A stretch of DNA of 64,000 nucleotides from an uncultured Eubacteriales bacterium (GTDB taxonomy: Bacteria > Bacillota > Clostridia > Oscillospirales > Oscillospiraceae). Position numbers and translations under genes: made by a program. The stretch covers positions 46,838 to 110,837 of the forward strand of contig UROF01000005.1 in the NCBI GenBank assembly GCA_900549475.1, given 5' to 3'. Positions 42,322 to 49,619 of this stretch are shown in pieces. Numbering within the stretch: position 1 is the first letter of the stretch; each line of letters begins with the position of its first letter. The notes beneath the pieces are model-generated. The model saw nothing but the letters and a program-made list of their open reading frames with translations. It searched no databases and was not told the DNA's origin.

Positions 42322-42996
42322 TTAATCATGGGCGTCCGTCTCAGGCTCTTTTCCGTGGCGGCCGCGATACCAGATGTAACTCATCAAGATTCCCGCTCCG
42401 GTGGAGAGTACGATCCCGACGCCGAATACGGCTCCGAAAACCCCCTCCGGCAGCGCCAGGGCACAGGGAATGGTCACCACCCCAACCAGGAACCACAGCC
42501 GCCCGGTGAATCGGTGGGTCCGGTTCCATACATCCGGGTCCGCCAGGGTCCAGGGGGTCTTGATCCCCATAAAGTAGTTGTGCTTGATCTTGCCCATCAT
42601 ATTGCCCAGAAATACAAGCAGCACAGAAAACGCCACTGTTACCACCCGGCCAATGGATACTGTACCCGGATGGAGGCTCTCCACAAGGGTTACGGCTGTA
42701 AGCAGTACCATAAACAGCTCCATTAACAGGGCAAAACCGTCATAATACTTTTGAAAAACAGTATAACTGCGGCGTTTGGGGTCCACAAAAGGAAGGAATT
42801 GGAACATAGCTGCCATCAGCAGGCATACCAGGGCAATGATCCAATAGACACTCTTGTCTCCCCAGGTATTGACCACACCGTCAAAGCCCCACTGGATAGG
42901 CACCTGCCGGGGCAGGCGGCCATACACCGCCGCCACCATTACCGCCGGCAGCACTGCCAGCACCCACAAAAATGCGATGTTCCGTTTACTGCGCAT
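42322..42996 (-). CDS. sdpI: SdpI-like immunity/DUF1648 membrane protein
   Basis: The protein has 224 aa from ATG 42994-42996. It has six predicted helices. The opening DUF1648 region (LPRQVPIQWGFDGVVNTWGDKS) and the SdpI-type second half (NMMGKIKHNYFMGIKTPWTLADPDVWNRTHRFTGRLW, broken by loops) are typical. In Bacillus subtilis SdpI protects against the SdpC toxin and also inactivates the SdpR repressor. No sdpC-like gene is seen here, so the role may be general envelope protection or signalling. It overlaps the upstream repressor gene by 11 bases. Confidence 0.9.
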   Translation of the reverse strand: MRSKRNIAFLWVLAVLPAVMVAAVYGRLPRQVPIQWGFDGVVNTWGDKSVYWIIALVCLLMAAMFQFLPFVDPKRRSYTVFQKYYDGFALLMELFMVLLTAVTLVESLHPGTVSIGRVVTVAFSVLLVFLGNMMGKIKHNYFMGIKTPWTLADPDVWNRTHRFTGRLWFLVGVVTIPCALALPEGVFGAVFGVGIVLSTGAGILMSYIWYRGRHGKEPETDAHD

Positions 42997-43264
42997 CGTC
43001 CTCTCCCCCCTTCAATCCTGCGATCCATCCGGTGATCTCATCCAGCACCGACAGATTCAGCTCGTAGTAAATATTCTTTCCCCGCTTTTCATCCGTCACC
43101 AGTCCCGCCTGCCGCAATACAGCCAAATGGTGGGACATGGTGGCGCCAGTCATGGAAAAATGGGAGCCGATCTCTCCCGCGCTCTTGGCCCCATCCCGCA
43201 GGATCCGAAGGATCTCCCGACGGGTAGGGTCCGCCAGCGCCCGGAATGTATCCTGAAAGCCCAC
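42986..43264 (-). CDS. sdpR: SdpR-like ArsR-family autorepressor
   Basis: The protein has 92 aa from GTG 43262-43264 with AAGGCGG upstream. It is a typical ArsR winged helix: FRALADPTRREILRILRDG, then GEIGSHFSMTGATMSHHLAVLRQAGLV. It lacks the metal-binding Cys set of ArsR/CadC, which fits the SdpR branch. The downstream overlapping sdpI-like gene and an 18-bp palindrome at the promoter suggest an autoregulated pair in which the membrane protein titrates the repressor. Confidence 0.9.
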   Translation of the reverse strand: MGFQDTFRALADPTRREILRILRDGAKSAGEIGSHFSMTGATMSHHLAVLRQAGLVTDEKRGKNIYYELNLSVLDEITGWIAGLKGGEDDAQ

Positions 43265-43282
43265 GGCGCACCGCCTTTCTTA

Positions 43283-43300
43283 TTTAGATATATATCTAAA
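43283..43300 (-). promoter_or_regulatory. 18-bp perfect palindromic operator of sdpR-sdpI
   Basis: TTTAGATATATATCTAAA is a perfect palindrome just downstream of the -10 box. It would cover the transcription start, the expected site for SdpR-type self-repression. Confidence 0.75.
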
Positions 43301-43303
43301 TTA

Positions 43304-43333
43304 AGTATACCTCCCCTTTTTGCAGACTGTCAA
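43304..43333 (-). promoter_or_regulatory. Promoter of sdpR-sdpI
   Basis: On the minus strand TTGACA (43328-43333), 18 bases, TATACT (43304-43309). The remaining gap to glgB (to 43572) holds only the glgB promoter. Confidence 0.8.
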
Positions 43334-43484
43334 GGATATGTCCTGTCACAAACTGGACAAATTTGTTGAATATGGAGAAAATAACCATACAAATCCAAAA
43401 TATTGCCTCTGTTTTTGGCAAAAACACCGTTAATTACTTGGTTTTTTTGTGGCTTTTGCCGTGGAGAAACTGACAGGTGTTGCC

Positions 43485-43514
43485 TTGACGATAGGTGAAA
43501 AATTAGAGTATAAT
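43485..43514 (+). promoter_or_regulatory. Promoter of the glycogen operon (glgB)
   Basis: TTGACG (43485-43490), 18 bases, perfect TATAAT (43509-43514), about 60 bases before glgB. Confidence 0.8.
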
Positions 43515-43572
43515 ATTCCCAACATGGTCGTATGGTTTTTCTTTCCCGCGGCCAATACTACGGAGGATTGCT

Positions 43573-45606
43573 ATGCCCTACAGAGATGCTGACCAACTGA
43601 ATACCTACCTCTTCCACGAGGGAACGGCCATAAGCGCTTACGAGTATATGGGCGCACATGCTACCACCCACGACGGAGTTTCCGGCTATATGTTTCGCGT
43701 CTGGGCGCCGCGGGCAAAAGCTGTATCCGTAGTGGGTGATTTCAATTTCTGGGATACTGAGGCCCACCCCATGCATAAAATCACCGATGGGATCTGGGAG
43801 GCATTTGTCCCCGGCTGCCAGACCTACGACACCTATAAGTTTGCAGTCACCGGCCAGGACGGAAAGCTGCGCTATAAAGCGGATCCCTACGCCTTCCATG
43901 CGGAGACCCGCCCCGGCACCTCCAGCAAGCTCTACACCATCGACGGCTACCAGTGGGGCGACCAGCAGTGGCTGACTTACCGCCACGAGCACCCCGTCTA
44001 TCACGCCCCCCTGAACATCTACGAGGTCCATCTGGGCTCCTGGCGCCAGCGGGACAACGGCGATTTCATCGACTACCGGGATCTGGCCCATCAGCTGGCT
44101 CCTTACGTCAAGGAACTGGGCTTCAACTTCATCGAGCTGCTGCCCATTACGGAATACCCCCTGGATGACAGCTGGGGCTATCAGTGCACCGGCTATTTCG
44201 CCCCTACCTCCCGCTACGGCACCCCCCAGGATTTCATGTACTTTGTAGACTACATGCATAAGGCCGGCATCGGCATCATCCTGGACTGGGTCCCCGCCCA
44301 CTTCTGCAAGGATGAACACGGCCTGTATGAGTTCGACGGCTCCTGCTGCTATGAATATGAGGACAAGCGCAAGAGCGAGCACCACTCCTGGGGCACCCGG
44401 GTATTCGACTATGCCCGTCCGGAGGTAAAGAGCTTCCTCCTCTCCTCCGCCGCTTTCTGGTTCAAGGAGTACCATATCGACGGCATCCGGGTGGACGCGG
44501 TGGCCTCCATGCTGTATCTGGACTACGACCGCCCCGACGGCCAGTGGGCCCCCAACATCCACGGCGGCAAGGAAAACCTGGAGGCCATCGCCTTCCTCCA
44601 GGAGCTCAACAAGACCGCCTTTACCGTTAACCCCGACGCTCTGATGGTGGCGGAGGAATCCACCGCCTGGCCCCTGGTCACCCGTCCCTCCGACGTGGGC
44701 GGCCTGGGCTTTAACCTCAAGTGGAACATGGGCTGGATGAACGACATGTGCCACTATCTGAAGATGGACCCCTGGTTCCGCCAGGGCAACCACAAGGATA
44801 TCACCTTCTCCATGTTCTACGCTTTCTCGGAGAATTATATCCTTCCTCTCAGCCACGACGAAGTGGTCCACATGAAGGGCTCTGTCTTTGGAAAAATGCC
44901 CGGCGACCGCAAACAGAAATTTGCCGGCGTACGTGGCTTTTACGCCTACACCCTGGCCCATCCCGGCAAGAAGCTGAGCTTCATGGGCGTGGAACTGGGC
45001 ACCGAGGCGGAGTGGAACTCCTCCAAGAGCCTGGACTGGCAGCTTCTCGACAATGAGGACAACCACCAGCTCTATCAGTACATCAAGGACATCAACCACT
45101 TCTATCAGGAGCAGCGGCCCCTGTGGGAGATCGACTTTGAATGGCAGGGCTTTGAGTGGCTGGTACCTGATGACAACCACAACAATGTGGTGGTCTTCCT
45201 CCGCAAGGACAAGGACGACAATCAGCTCCTGTGCGCCATCAACTTCAGCCCCAACACCTATGAGGACTACCGCTTCGGCTGCCCGCCGGTGGCGGAATTT
45301 GTGGAGGTGTTCAACAGCGACGAGACCGCCTACGGCGGCACCGGCGTAAAGAACAGCACCCCCTGCAAAGTCACCTGGGAACCCTCCCACGGCAAGGAAT
45401 CCTCGGTATCCATCAAGATCCCGCCCCTGGGCGCTGTGTTCATGGTGGGCCAGGGGAAACTCCGGCCCAAGCCCCAGCGGAAAAAGGCCGCCGGTACAAC
45501 GAAGGCTTCCTCCGCGAAAAAGGCTTCCACGAAAGCGGCCAAAAAGACGGATGCGCCTGCCAAGCGGGCATCCTCCAAGAAAAAATCCCCTTCCGCGTCC
45601 GAATGA
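43573..45606 (+). CDS. glgB: 1,4-alpha-glucan branching enzyme GlgB with lysine-rich C-terminal tail
   Basis: The protein has 677 aa from ATG 43573 behind GGAGGA. A CBM48 domain (about 35-125, VWAPRAKAVSVVGDFN) is followed by the GH13 barrel. The catalytic nucleophile is Asp 308 (IRVDAVASM), the acid/base Glu 361 (VAEES) and the third carboxylate Asp 429 (LSHDEV). An all-beta C-terminal domain ends near 630. It creates alpha-1,6 branches in glycogen. The last about 45 residues are a Lys/Ala/Ser-rich, disordered, strongly basic tail (KKAAGTTKASSAKKASTKAA and more) that looks like a histone H1-type tail and is not part of the family. It heads the glg cluster. Confidence 0.95.
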   Translation: MPYRDADQLNTYLFHEGTAISAYEYMGAHATTHDGVSGYMFRVWAPRAKAVSVVGDFNFWDTEAHPMHKITDGIWEAFVPGCQTYDTYKFAVTGQDGKLRYKADPYAFHAETRPGTSSKLYTIDGYQWGDQQWLTYRHEHPVYHAPLNIYEVHLGSWRQRDNGDFIDYRDLAHQLAPYVKELGFNFIELLPITEYPLDDSWGYQCTGYFAPTSRYGTPQDFMYFVDYMHKAGIGIILDWVPAHFCKDEHGLYEFDGSCCYEYEDKRKSEHHSWGTRVFDYARPEVKSFLLSSAAFWFKEYHIDGIRVDAVASMLYLDYDRPDGQWAPNIHGGKENLEAIAFLQELNKTAFTVNPDALMVAEESTAWPLVTRPSDVGGLGFNLKWNMGWMNDMCHYLKMDPWFRQGNHKDITFSMFYAFSENYILPLSHDEVVHMKGSVFGKMPGDRKQKFAGVRGFYAYTLAHPGKKLSFMGVELGTEAEWNSSKSLDWQLLDNEDNHQLYQYIKDINHFYQEQRPLWEIDFEWQGFEWLVPDDNHNNVVVFLRKDKDDNQLLCAINFSPNTYEDYRFGCPPVAEFVEVFNSDETAYGGTGVKNSTPCKVTWEPSHGKESSVSIKIPPLGAVFMVGQGKLRPKPQRKKAAGTTKASSAKKASTKAAKKTDAPAKRASSKKKSPSASE

Positions 45607-45645
45607 TACGCGTTTGAATAATGACTGAGAGAGGATGAGACACCG

Positions 45646-46854
45646 ATGAAAAAAGAATGTATCGCAATGCTCCTGGCCGGAGGGCAGGGCAGTCGGCTGT
45701 ATGTGCTCACCAGCAATGTGGCCAAGCCCGCCGTACCCTTTGGCGGTAAATACCGCATCATCGATTTCCCCCTGTCCAACTGCACCAACGCCGGCATCGA
45801 CACCGTGGGCGTGCTGACCCAGTATAAGCCTCTGGAACTCAACAGCTATATCGGTTCCGGTCAGCCCTGGGATCTGGACCGCCTGGACGGCGGCGTACAT
45901 ATCCTGCCCCCCTACATGCAGGAGGGTGAGCGGGGCAGCTGGTACAAGGGTACCGCCAACGCCATTTATCAGAACATTGGCTTCGTGGATATGTACGACC
46001 CGGACTACGTGGTGATCCTGTCCGGCGACCATATCTACAAGATGAATTACACCAAGATGGTGGAAGCCCACAAGGCCGCCGGCGCCGCCTGCACCATCTC
46101 CGTGCTGGAAGTGCCCTGGGATGAGGCCTCCCGCTTTGGCATCATGGCCGTGGACAGCGAGGACAATATCGTGGAGTTCCAGGAGAAGCCCAAGGAACCC
46201 AAGAGCAACCTGGCTTCCATGGGTATCTATGTGTTCTCCTGGAAGAAGCTGCGGGAATACCTCATCAACGATGAGAAGGACCCCAACTCCAGCAATGACT
46301 TCGGCAAGAACATCATTCCCAACATGCTCAATGCCGGCGAGAAAATGATCGCCTACCGCTTCGACGGCTACTGGAAGGACGTGGGCACTCTGGAGAGCCT
46401 CTGGGACGCCAACATGGATATGCTGTCCCGCGGCGATCTGGACCTGCTGGAGAGCAGCTGGCCCATCTATGCCCGCCTGCCGTCCGAGCCCCCCGCCTTC
46501 ATCGGCAAATCCGCCCTGGTGGAGCACAGCGTCGTCACCCAGGGCTGTGAGGTAGATGGTACCGTGAAGAACTCCGTCCTCTCCCACGGCGTACGCATCG
46601 AGGACGGCGCTGAGGTCCAGTACTCCGTCCTCATGCCCGGCGTTACCGTCAAAAAGGGTGCTGTGATCCGCTACGCTATCGTGGGCGAGAACTGCCAGGT
46701 CGACTGCGGCGCCAAGATCGGCGGCGATCCTGAGTCCTGCGATCCCGCCACCTGGGGCATCACCGTCCTTGGCCCCGGCACCGTCATCGGCGAGGGCGAG
46801 ATCGTCGCCCCCAATACCATGCTCAACCGCGATCACAAGGAGGTGCGCAGATGA
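45646..46854 (+). CDS. glgC: Glucose-1-phosphate adenylyltransferase GlgC
   Basis: The protein has 402 aa from ATG 45646. It makes ADP-glucose, the glucosyl donor for glycogen. The nucleotide-binding loop LAGGQGSRLYVLT (11-23), KPAVPFGGKYRIIDFPLSNC, the catalytic region SGDHIYKMNY (Asp about 126) and FQEKPKEPKSN are intact. A left-handed beta-helix follows (repeated V-x-x-G-A/C patterns to the end). It overlaps glgD by four bases, as in other Firmicutes where GlgC and GlgD form a hetero-oligomer. Confidence 0.96.
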   Translation: MKKECIAMLLAGGQGSRLYVLTSNVAKPAVPFGGKYRIIDFPLSNCTNAGIDTVGVLTQYKPLELNSYIGSGQPWDLDRLDGGVHILPPYMQEGERGSWYKGTANAIYQNIGFVDMYDPDYVVILSGDHIYKMNYTKMVEAHKAAGAACTISVLEVPWDEASRFGIMAVDSEDNIVEFQEKPKEPKSNLASMGIYVFSWKKLREYLINDEKDPNSSNDFGKNIIPNMLNAGEKMIAYRFDGYWKDVGTLESLWDANMDMLSRGDLDLLESSWPIYARLPSEPPAFIGKSALVEHSVVTQGCEVDGTVKNSVLSHGVRIEDGAEVQYSVLMPGVTVKKGAVIRYAIVGENCQVDCGAKIGGDPESCDPATWGITVLGPGTVIGEGEIVAPNTMLNRDHKEVRR

Positions 46855-47969
46855 AAGGCCTGCACGGAATCATCTTTTCTTACGAAAAGCATAATAATTT
46901 ACGGGAGCTGACCGCTAACCGTACTCCCGCTTCTGTTCCCTTTGCGGGGCGTTACCGCATCATTGACTTCATCCTCAGCAGTATGGTCAACGCCGGGATC
47001 ACCGACGTGGGCATCGTCCTCCATGGCCGTTATCAGAGCCTTCTGGACCATCTGGGCTCCGGCAAGGACTGGGATCTCAGCCGCAAGTACGGCGGTCTCC
47101 GGCTCCTGCCCCCCTTTGCCTATGAGCAGTCCGGCTTTATCCGGGAGTTCCGGGGCCGGATGGAAGCCCTGGCCGGTGTACGCTCCTATCTTCAGGGCAT
47201 CCGCCAGAGCCATGTGGTGATGGCCAACAGCGACCTGATCATCAACATCCCCCTCCAGGATGTCTATCAGGCCCATCTGGCCTCCGGCGCCGACATCACC
47301 GCCGTATGCACCAGCAATCTGGATGTGGACACCGAGGACAGCAACTACTTCCGGCTCAACAGTGACGGCCGGGTGACCGAGACCCTGTACTCCATACGCA
47401 ACCCCGAGGGCTGCTACCGCTCTCTGGAGATCTATATCCTGTCCAAGAAGCTGCTGCTGGAGCTGGTGGACGAGTGCATCAGCCACAATCAGTTCAACTT
47501 CCGCAGCGCCGTTCTCCAGGGCAAGGCCGACAGCCTGCACATCCAGAGCTATGTCTGGGACGGCTATGCCGCTCAGATCCACAGCGTGAAGGAGTACTAT
47601 GACCGCAGCGTGGAGCTGCTGGACCCCGCCATCCGCCGTGAAGTGTTCCATCCCCAGCGGCCTGTCCACACCAAGGAGCGCAACGACGCCTCCACCTACA
47701 TCGATCCCGACGGCTCCTGCTGCAACTGCCTGGTGGCCGACGGCTGCACCATCGAGGGCACCGTGGAGAACTCCATCCTCTTCCGGGGCGTATCCGTGGC
47801 CCGGGGCGCCGAGGTGAAAAACTGCGTACTGATGCAGGATGTTGCCGTAGGCCGCGACGCTGTCCTCCACTATGTGGTGGCCGACAAGAATGTGGAGATC
47901 ATGGAATCCCGCACCCTTATGGGCCATGACCAGTATCCCCTGGCCATCGCCAAGAACAGCAAGGTGTAA
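46851..47969 (+). CDS. glgD: GlgD, regulatory subunit-like paralogue of GlgC
   Basis: The protein has 372 aa from ATG 46851. It is homologous to GlgC, but the glycine-rich nucleotide loop is degenerate: the N-terminus reads GLHGIIFSYEKHNNLRELT in place of GGxGxRL. The later ANSDLIINIP replaces the catalytic SGDH. The nucleotidyltransferase scaffold and C-terminal beta-helix are kept. In Firmicutes GlgD is non-catalytic or weakly active and raises GlgC activity when the two assemble. The overlap with glgC supports stoichiometric synthesis. A promoter for glgA follows. Confidence 0.95.
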   Translation: MKGLHGIIFSYEKHNNLRELTANRTPASVPFAGRYRIIDFILSSMVNAGITDVGIVLHGRYQSLLDHLGSGKDWDLSRKYGGLRLLPPFAYEQSGFIREFRGRMEALAGVRSYLQGIRQSHVVMANSDLIINIPLQDVYQAHLASGADITAVCTSNLDVDTEDSNYFRLNSDGRVTETLYSIRNPEGCYRSLEIYILSKKLLLELVDECISHNQFNFRSAVLQGKADSLHIQSYVWDGYAAQIHSVKEYYDRSVELLDPAIRREVFHPQRPVHTKERNDASTYIDPDGSCCNCLVADGCTIEGTVENSILFRGVSVARGAEVKNCVLMQDVAVGRDAVLHYVVADKNVEIMESRTLMGHDQYPLAIAKNSKV

Positions 47970-48050
47970 AAAGGGTCGCCGCACTGTCCCCGGCCTTTTA
48001 TCCAAATTCACAATTTTCGGGCATATGCGGTAGTTTTTCCACAAATCGCC

Positions 48051-48079
48051 TTTACTTTTTTACAATTTAAGGCTATACT
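48051..48079 (+). promoter_or_regulatory. Possible internal promoter for glgA
   Basis: TTTACT (48051-48056), 17 bases, TATACT (48074-48079), 26 bases before the glgA start. The glgD-glgA gap is 136 bases, so a separate start is plausible. Confidence 0.6.
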
Positions 48080-48105
48080 CATCAATTGCAAAGGAGGCTT
48101 TCCTC

Positions 48106-49539
48106 ATGAAAATCCTGTTTGCCGCCTCTGAGGCTGTTCCTTTTTGTAAAACCGGCGGCTTGGCCGATGTGGCCGGCAGCCTGCCCCAGGCCCTGGCCAA
48201 AGCGGGAAATGAGGTGGCGGTGATCCTGCCCCTCTATCAGCGCGTAGCCGACAGATGGAAGGAGCAGATGTCCTTTGTCTGCCATATCGAGGTGCCTCTG
48301 GGCTGGCGCCGCCTCTACTGCGGCCTGTTCCGCCTGGATCGCGACGGCGTGATCTGGTATTTTGTGGACAACGAGTATTACTTCAAGCGGGATACCCTCT
48401 ATGGCCACTATGACGACGGAGAGCGCTTCGGCTTCTTCTCCCGGGCCATCATCGCCCTGATGCCCGCCATGGCCTTTATGCCGGACATCATCCACTGCAA
48501 CGACTGGCAGACCGCCCTGGTCCCCATCTATCTGAAGGATGAATGTGTCCGCTGGAGCGAAGTCCGCAGGATCAAGACCGTGTTCACTGTCCATAATATC
48601 GAGTACCAGGGCCGCTATGGCAAGGAGACCCTGGAGGATCTCTTCGGCCTGGCCCCGGGCTGGTTTGCCGATGGTACCATCGCCATGGATGGAGATGTGA
48701 ACCTCCTCAAGGGCGCGCTGATGACCTGCGACGCCATCACCGCCGTCAGCCCCACCTATGCCCAGGAGCTGCGCTATGCCTACTATGCCCACGGCATGGA
48801 GAGCGTCATGCAGCTCAACGCCGGAAAGCTTCACGGTGTCCTCAACGGCATCGATATGGAGCGCTATGATCCCTCTACCGACAAGAGTATCTATGCCAAC
48901 TACACCGCAGCGGATCTCTCCGGCAAGGCCGCCGACAAGGAACAGCTCCAAAAGCAGCTGAACCTGAATGTGGACCCCAACGTCCCCATCATCGCCATCG
49001 TCAGCCGCCTGGTCAGCCACAAGGGACTGGATCTTATCTGCCGTGTGTTTGATCAGATCATGGACCTCAATTGCCAGTTTGTGGTCCTGGGCAGCGGCGA
49101 CTGGAACTACGAGCAGTTCTTTGAGCAGAAGCTCGGTTGGTATCCCGGCCGCATGGCCCTCTATCGCGGTTACAACGAGCCTCTTGCCATGGCTATCTAC
49201 TCCGGTGCCGACCTGCTGCTGATGCCCTCCAAGAGCGAGCCCTGCGGCCTGGCCCAGATGATCGCCATGCGCTATGGTACCCTGCCTATCGTCCGGGAGA
49301 CCGGCGGCCTGAAGGATACCGTCCATCCCTACGAGTCCTGGTGCGGAGCCGGCAACGGCTTTACGTTCGCCGATTACAACAGCGGCGATATGCTCTATGT
49401 CATCCGGCAGGCGGTGGACCTCTACTATAACAACCCCACCGCCTTCCATAAGCTGCAGCATGCCGGCATGACGGAGGATTTCAGCTGGACACGCAGCGCG
49501 GAGGCCTATAATGAGATCTATCGGTCCATCTGCTCCTGA
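48106..49539 (+). CDS. glgA: Glycogen synthase GlgA
   Basis: The protein has 477 aa from ATG 48106 behind AAAGGAGG. It is a GT5 enzyme that extends alpha-1,4-glucan from ADP-glucose. The ADP-glucose binding motif KTGGLADVAGSLPQAL is at 15-30. HCNDWQTALVP, VSRLVSHKGLDLI, and the donor-site region MPSKSEPCGLAQMIAMRYGTLPIVRETGGLKDTV (in pieces, with the catalytic Glu) follow in the GT-B order. It is cytoplasmic, between glgD and the phosphorylase gene, and ends at a hairpin. Confidence 0.96.
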   Translation: MKILFAASEAVPFCKTGGLADVAGSLPQALAKAGNEVAVILPLYQRVADRWKEQMSFVCHIEVPLGWRRLYCGLFRLDRDGVIWYFVDNEYYFKRDTLYGHYDDGERFGFFSRAIIALMPAMAFMPDIIHCNDWQTALVPIYLKDECVRWSEVRRIKTVFTVHNIEYQGRYGKETLEDLFGLAPGWFADGTIAMDGDVNLLKGALMTCDAITAVSPTYAQELRYAYYAHGMESVMQLNAGKLHGVLNGIDMERYDPSTDKSIYANYTAADLSGKAADKEQLQKQLNLNVDPNVPIIAIVSRLVSHKGLDLICRVFDQIMDLNCQFVVLGSGDWNYEQFFEQKLGWYPGRMALYRGYNEPLAMAIYSGADLLLMPSKSEPCGLAQMIAMRYGTLPIVRETGGLKDTVHPYESWCGAGNGFTFADYNSGDMLYVIRQAVDLYYNNPTAFHKLQHAGMTEDFSWTRSAEAYNEIYRSICS

Positions 49540-49557
49540 GCAGCTGACCTGATATTC

Positions 49558-49597
49558 AGGCGGGGGGTATCGTCCGATACACCCCGCCTTACTTTTG
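49558..49597 (+). terminator. Hairpin after glgA (probable partial terminator)
   Basis: An imperfect stem AGGCGGGG...CCCCGCCT (49558-49565, 49582-49589) with an extended inner stem is followed by TTACTTTT. It lies between glgA and glgP, so it may tune glgP expression. Confidence 0.6.
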
Positions 49598-49619
49598 CAT
49601 GAAACGAGGATTGTGCCCT

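Noticed and set aside
43558..46836. A 1092-codon open frame on the minus strand opposite glgB and glgC
   Set aside because: It is a mirror of two well-supported genes and arises from the GC-rich third positions. Its translation is low-complexity and matches no family; the plus-strand genes have motifs, ribosome sites and a promoter.
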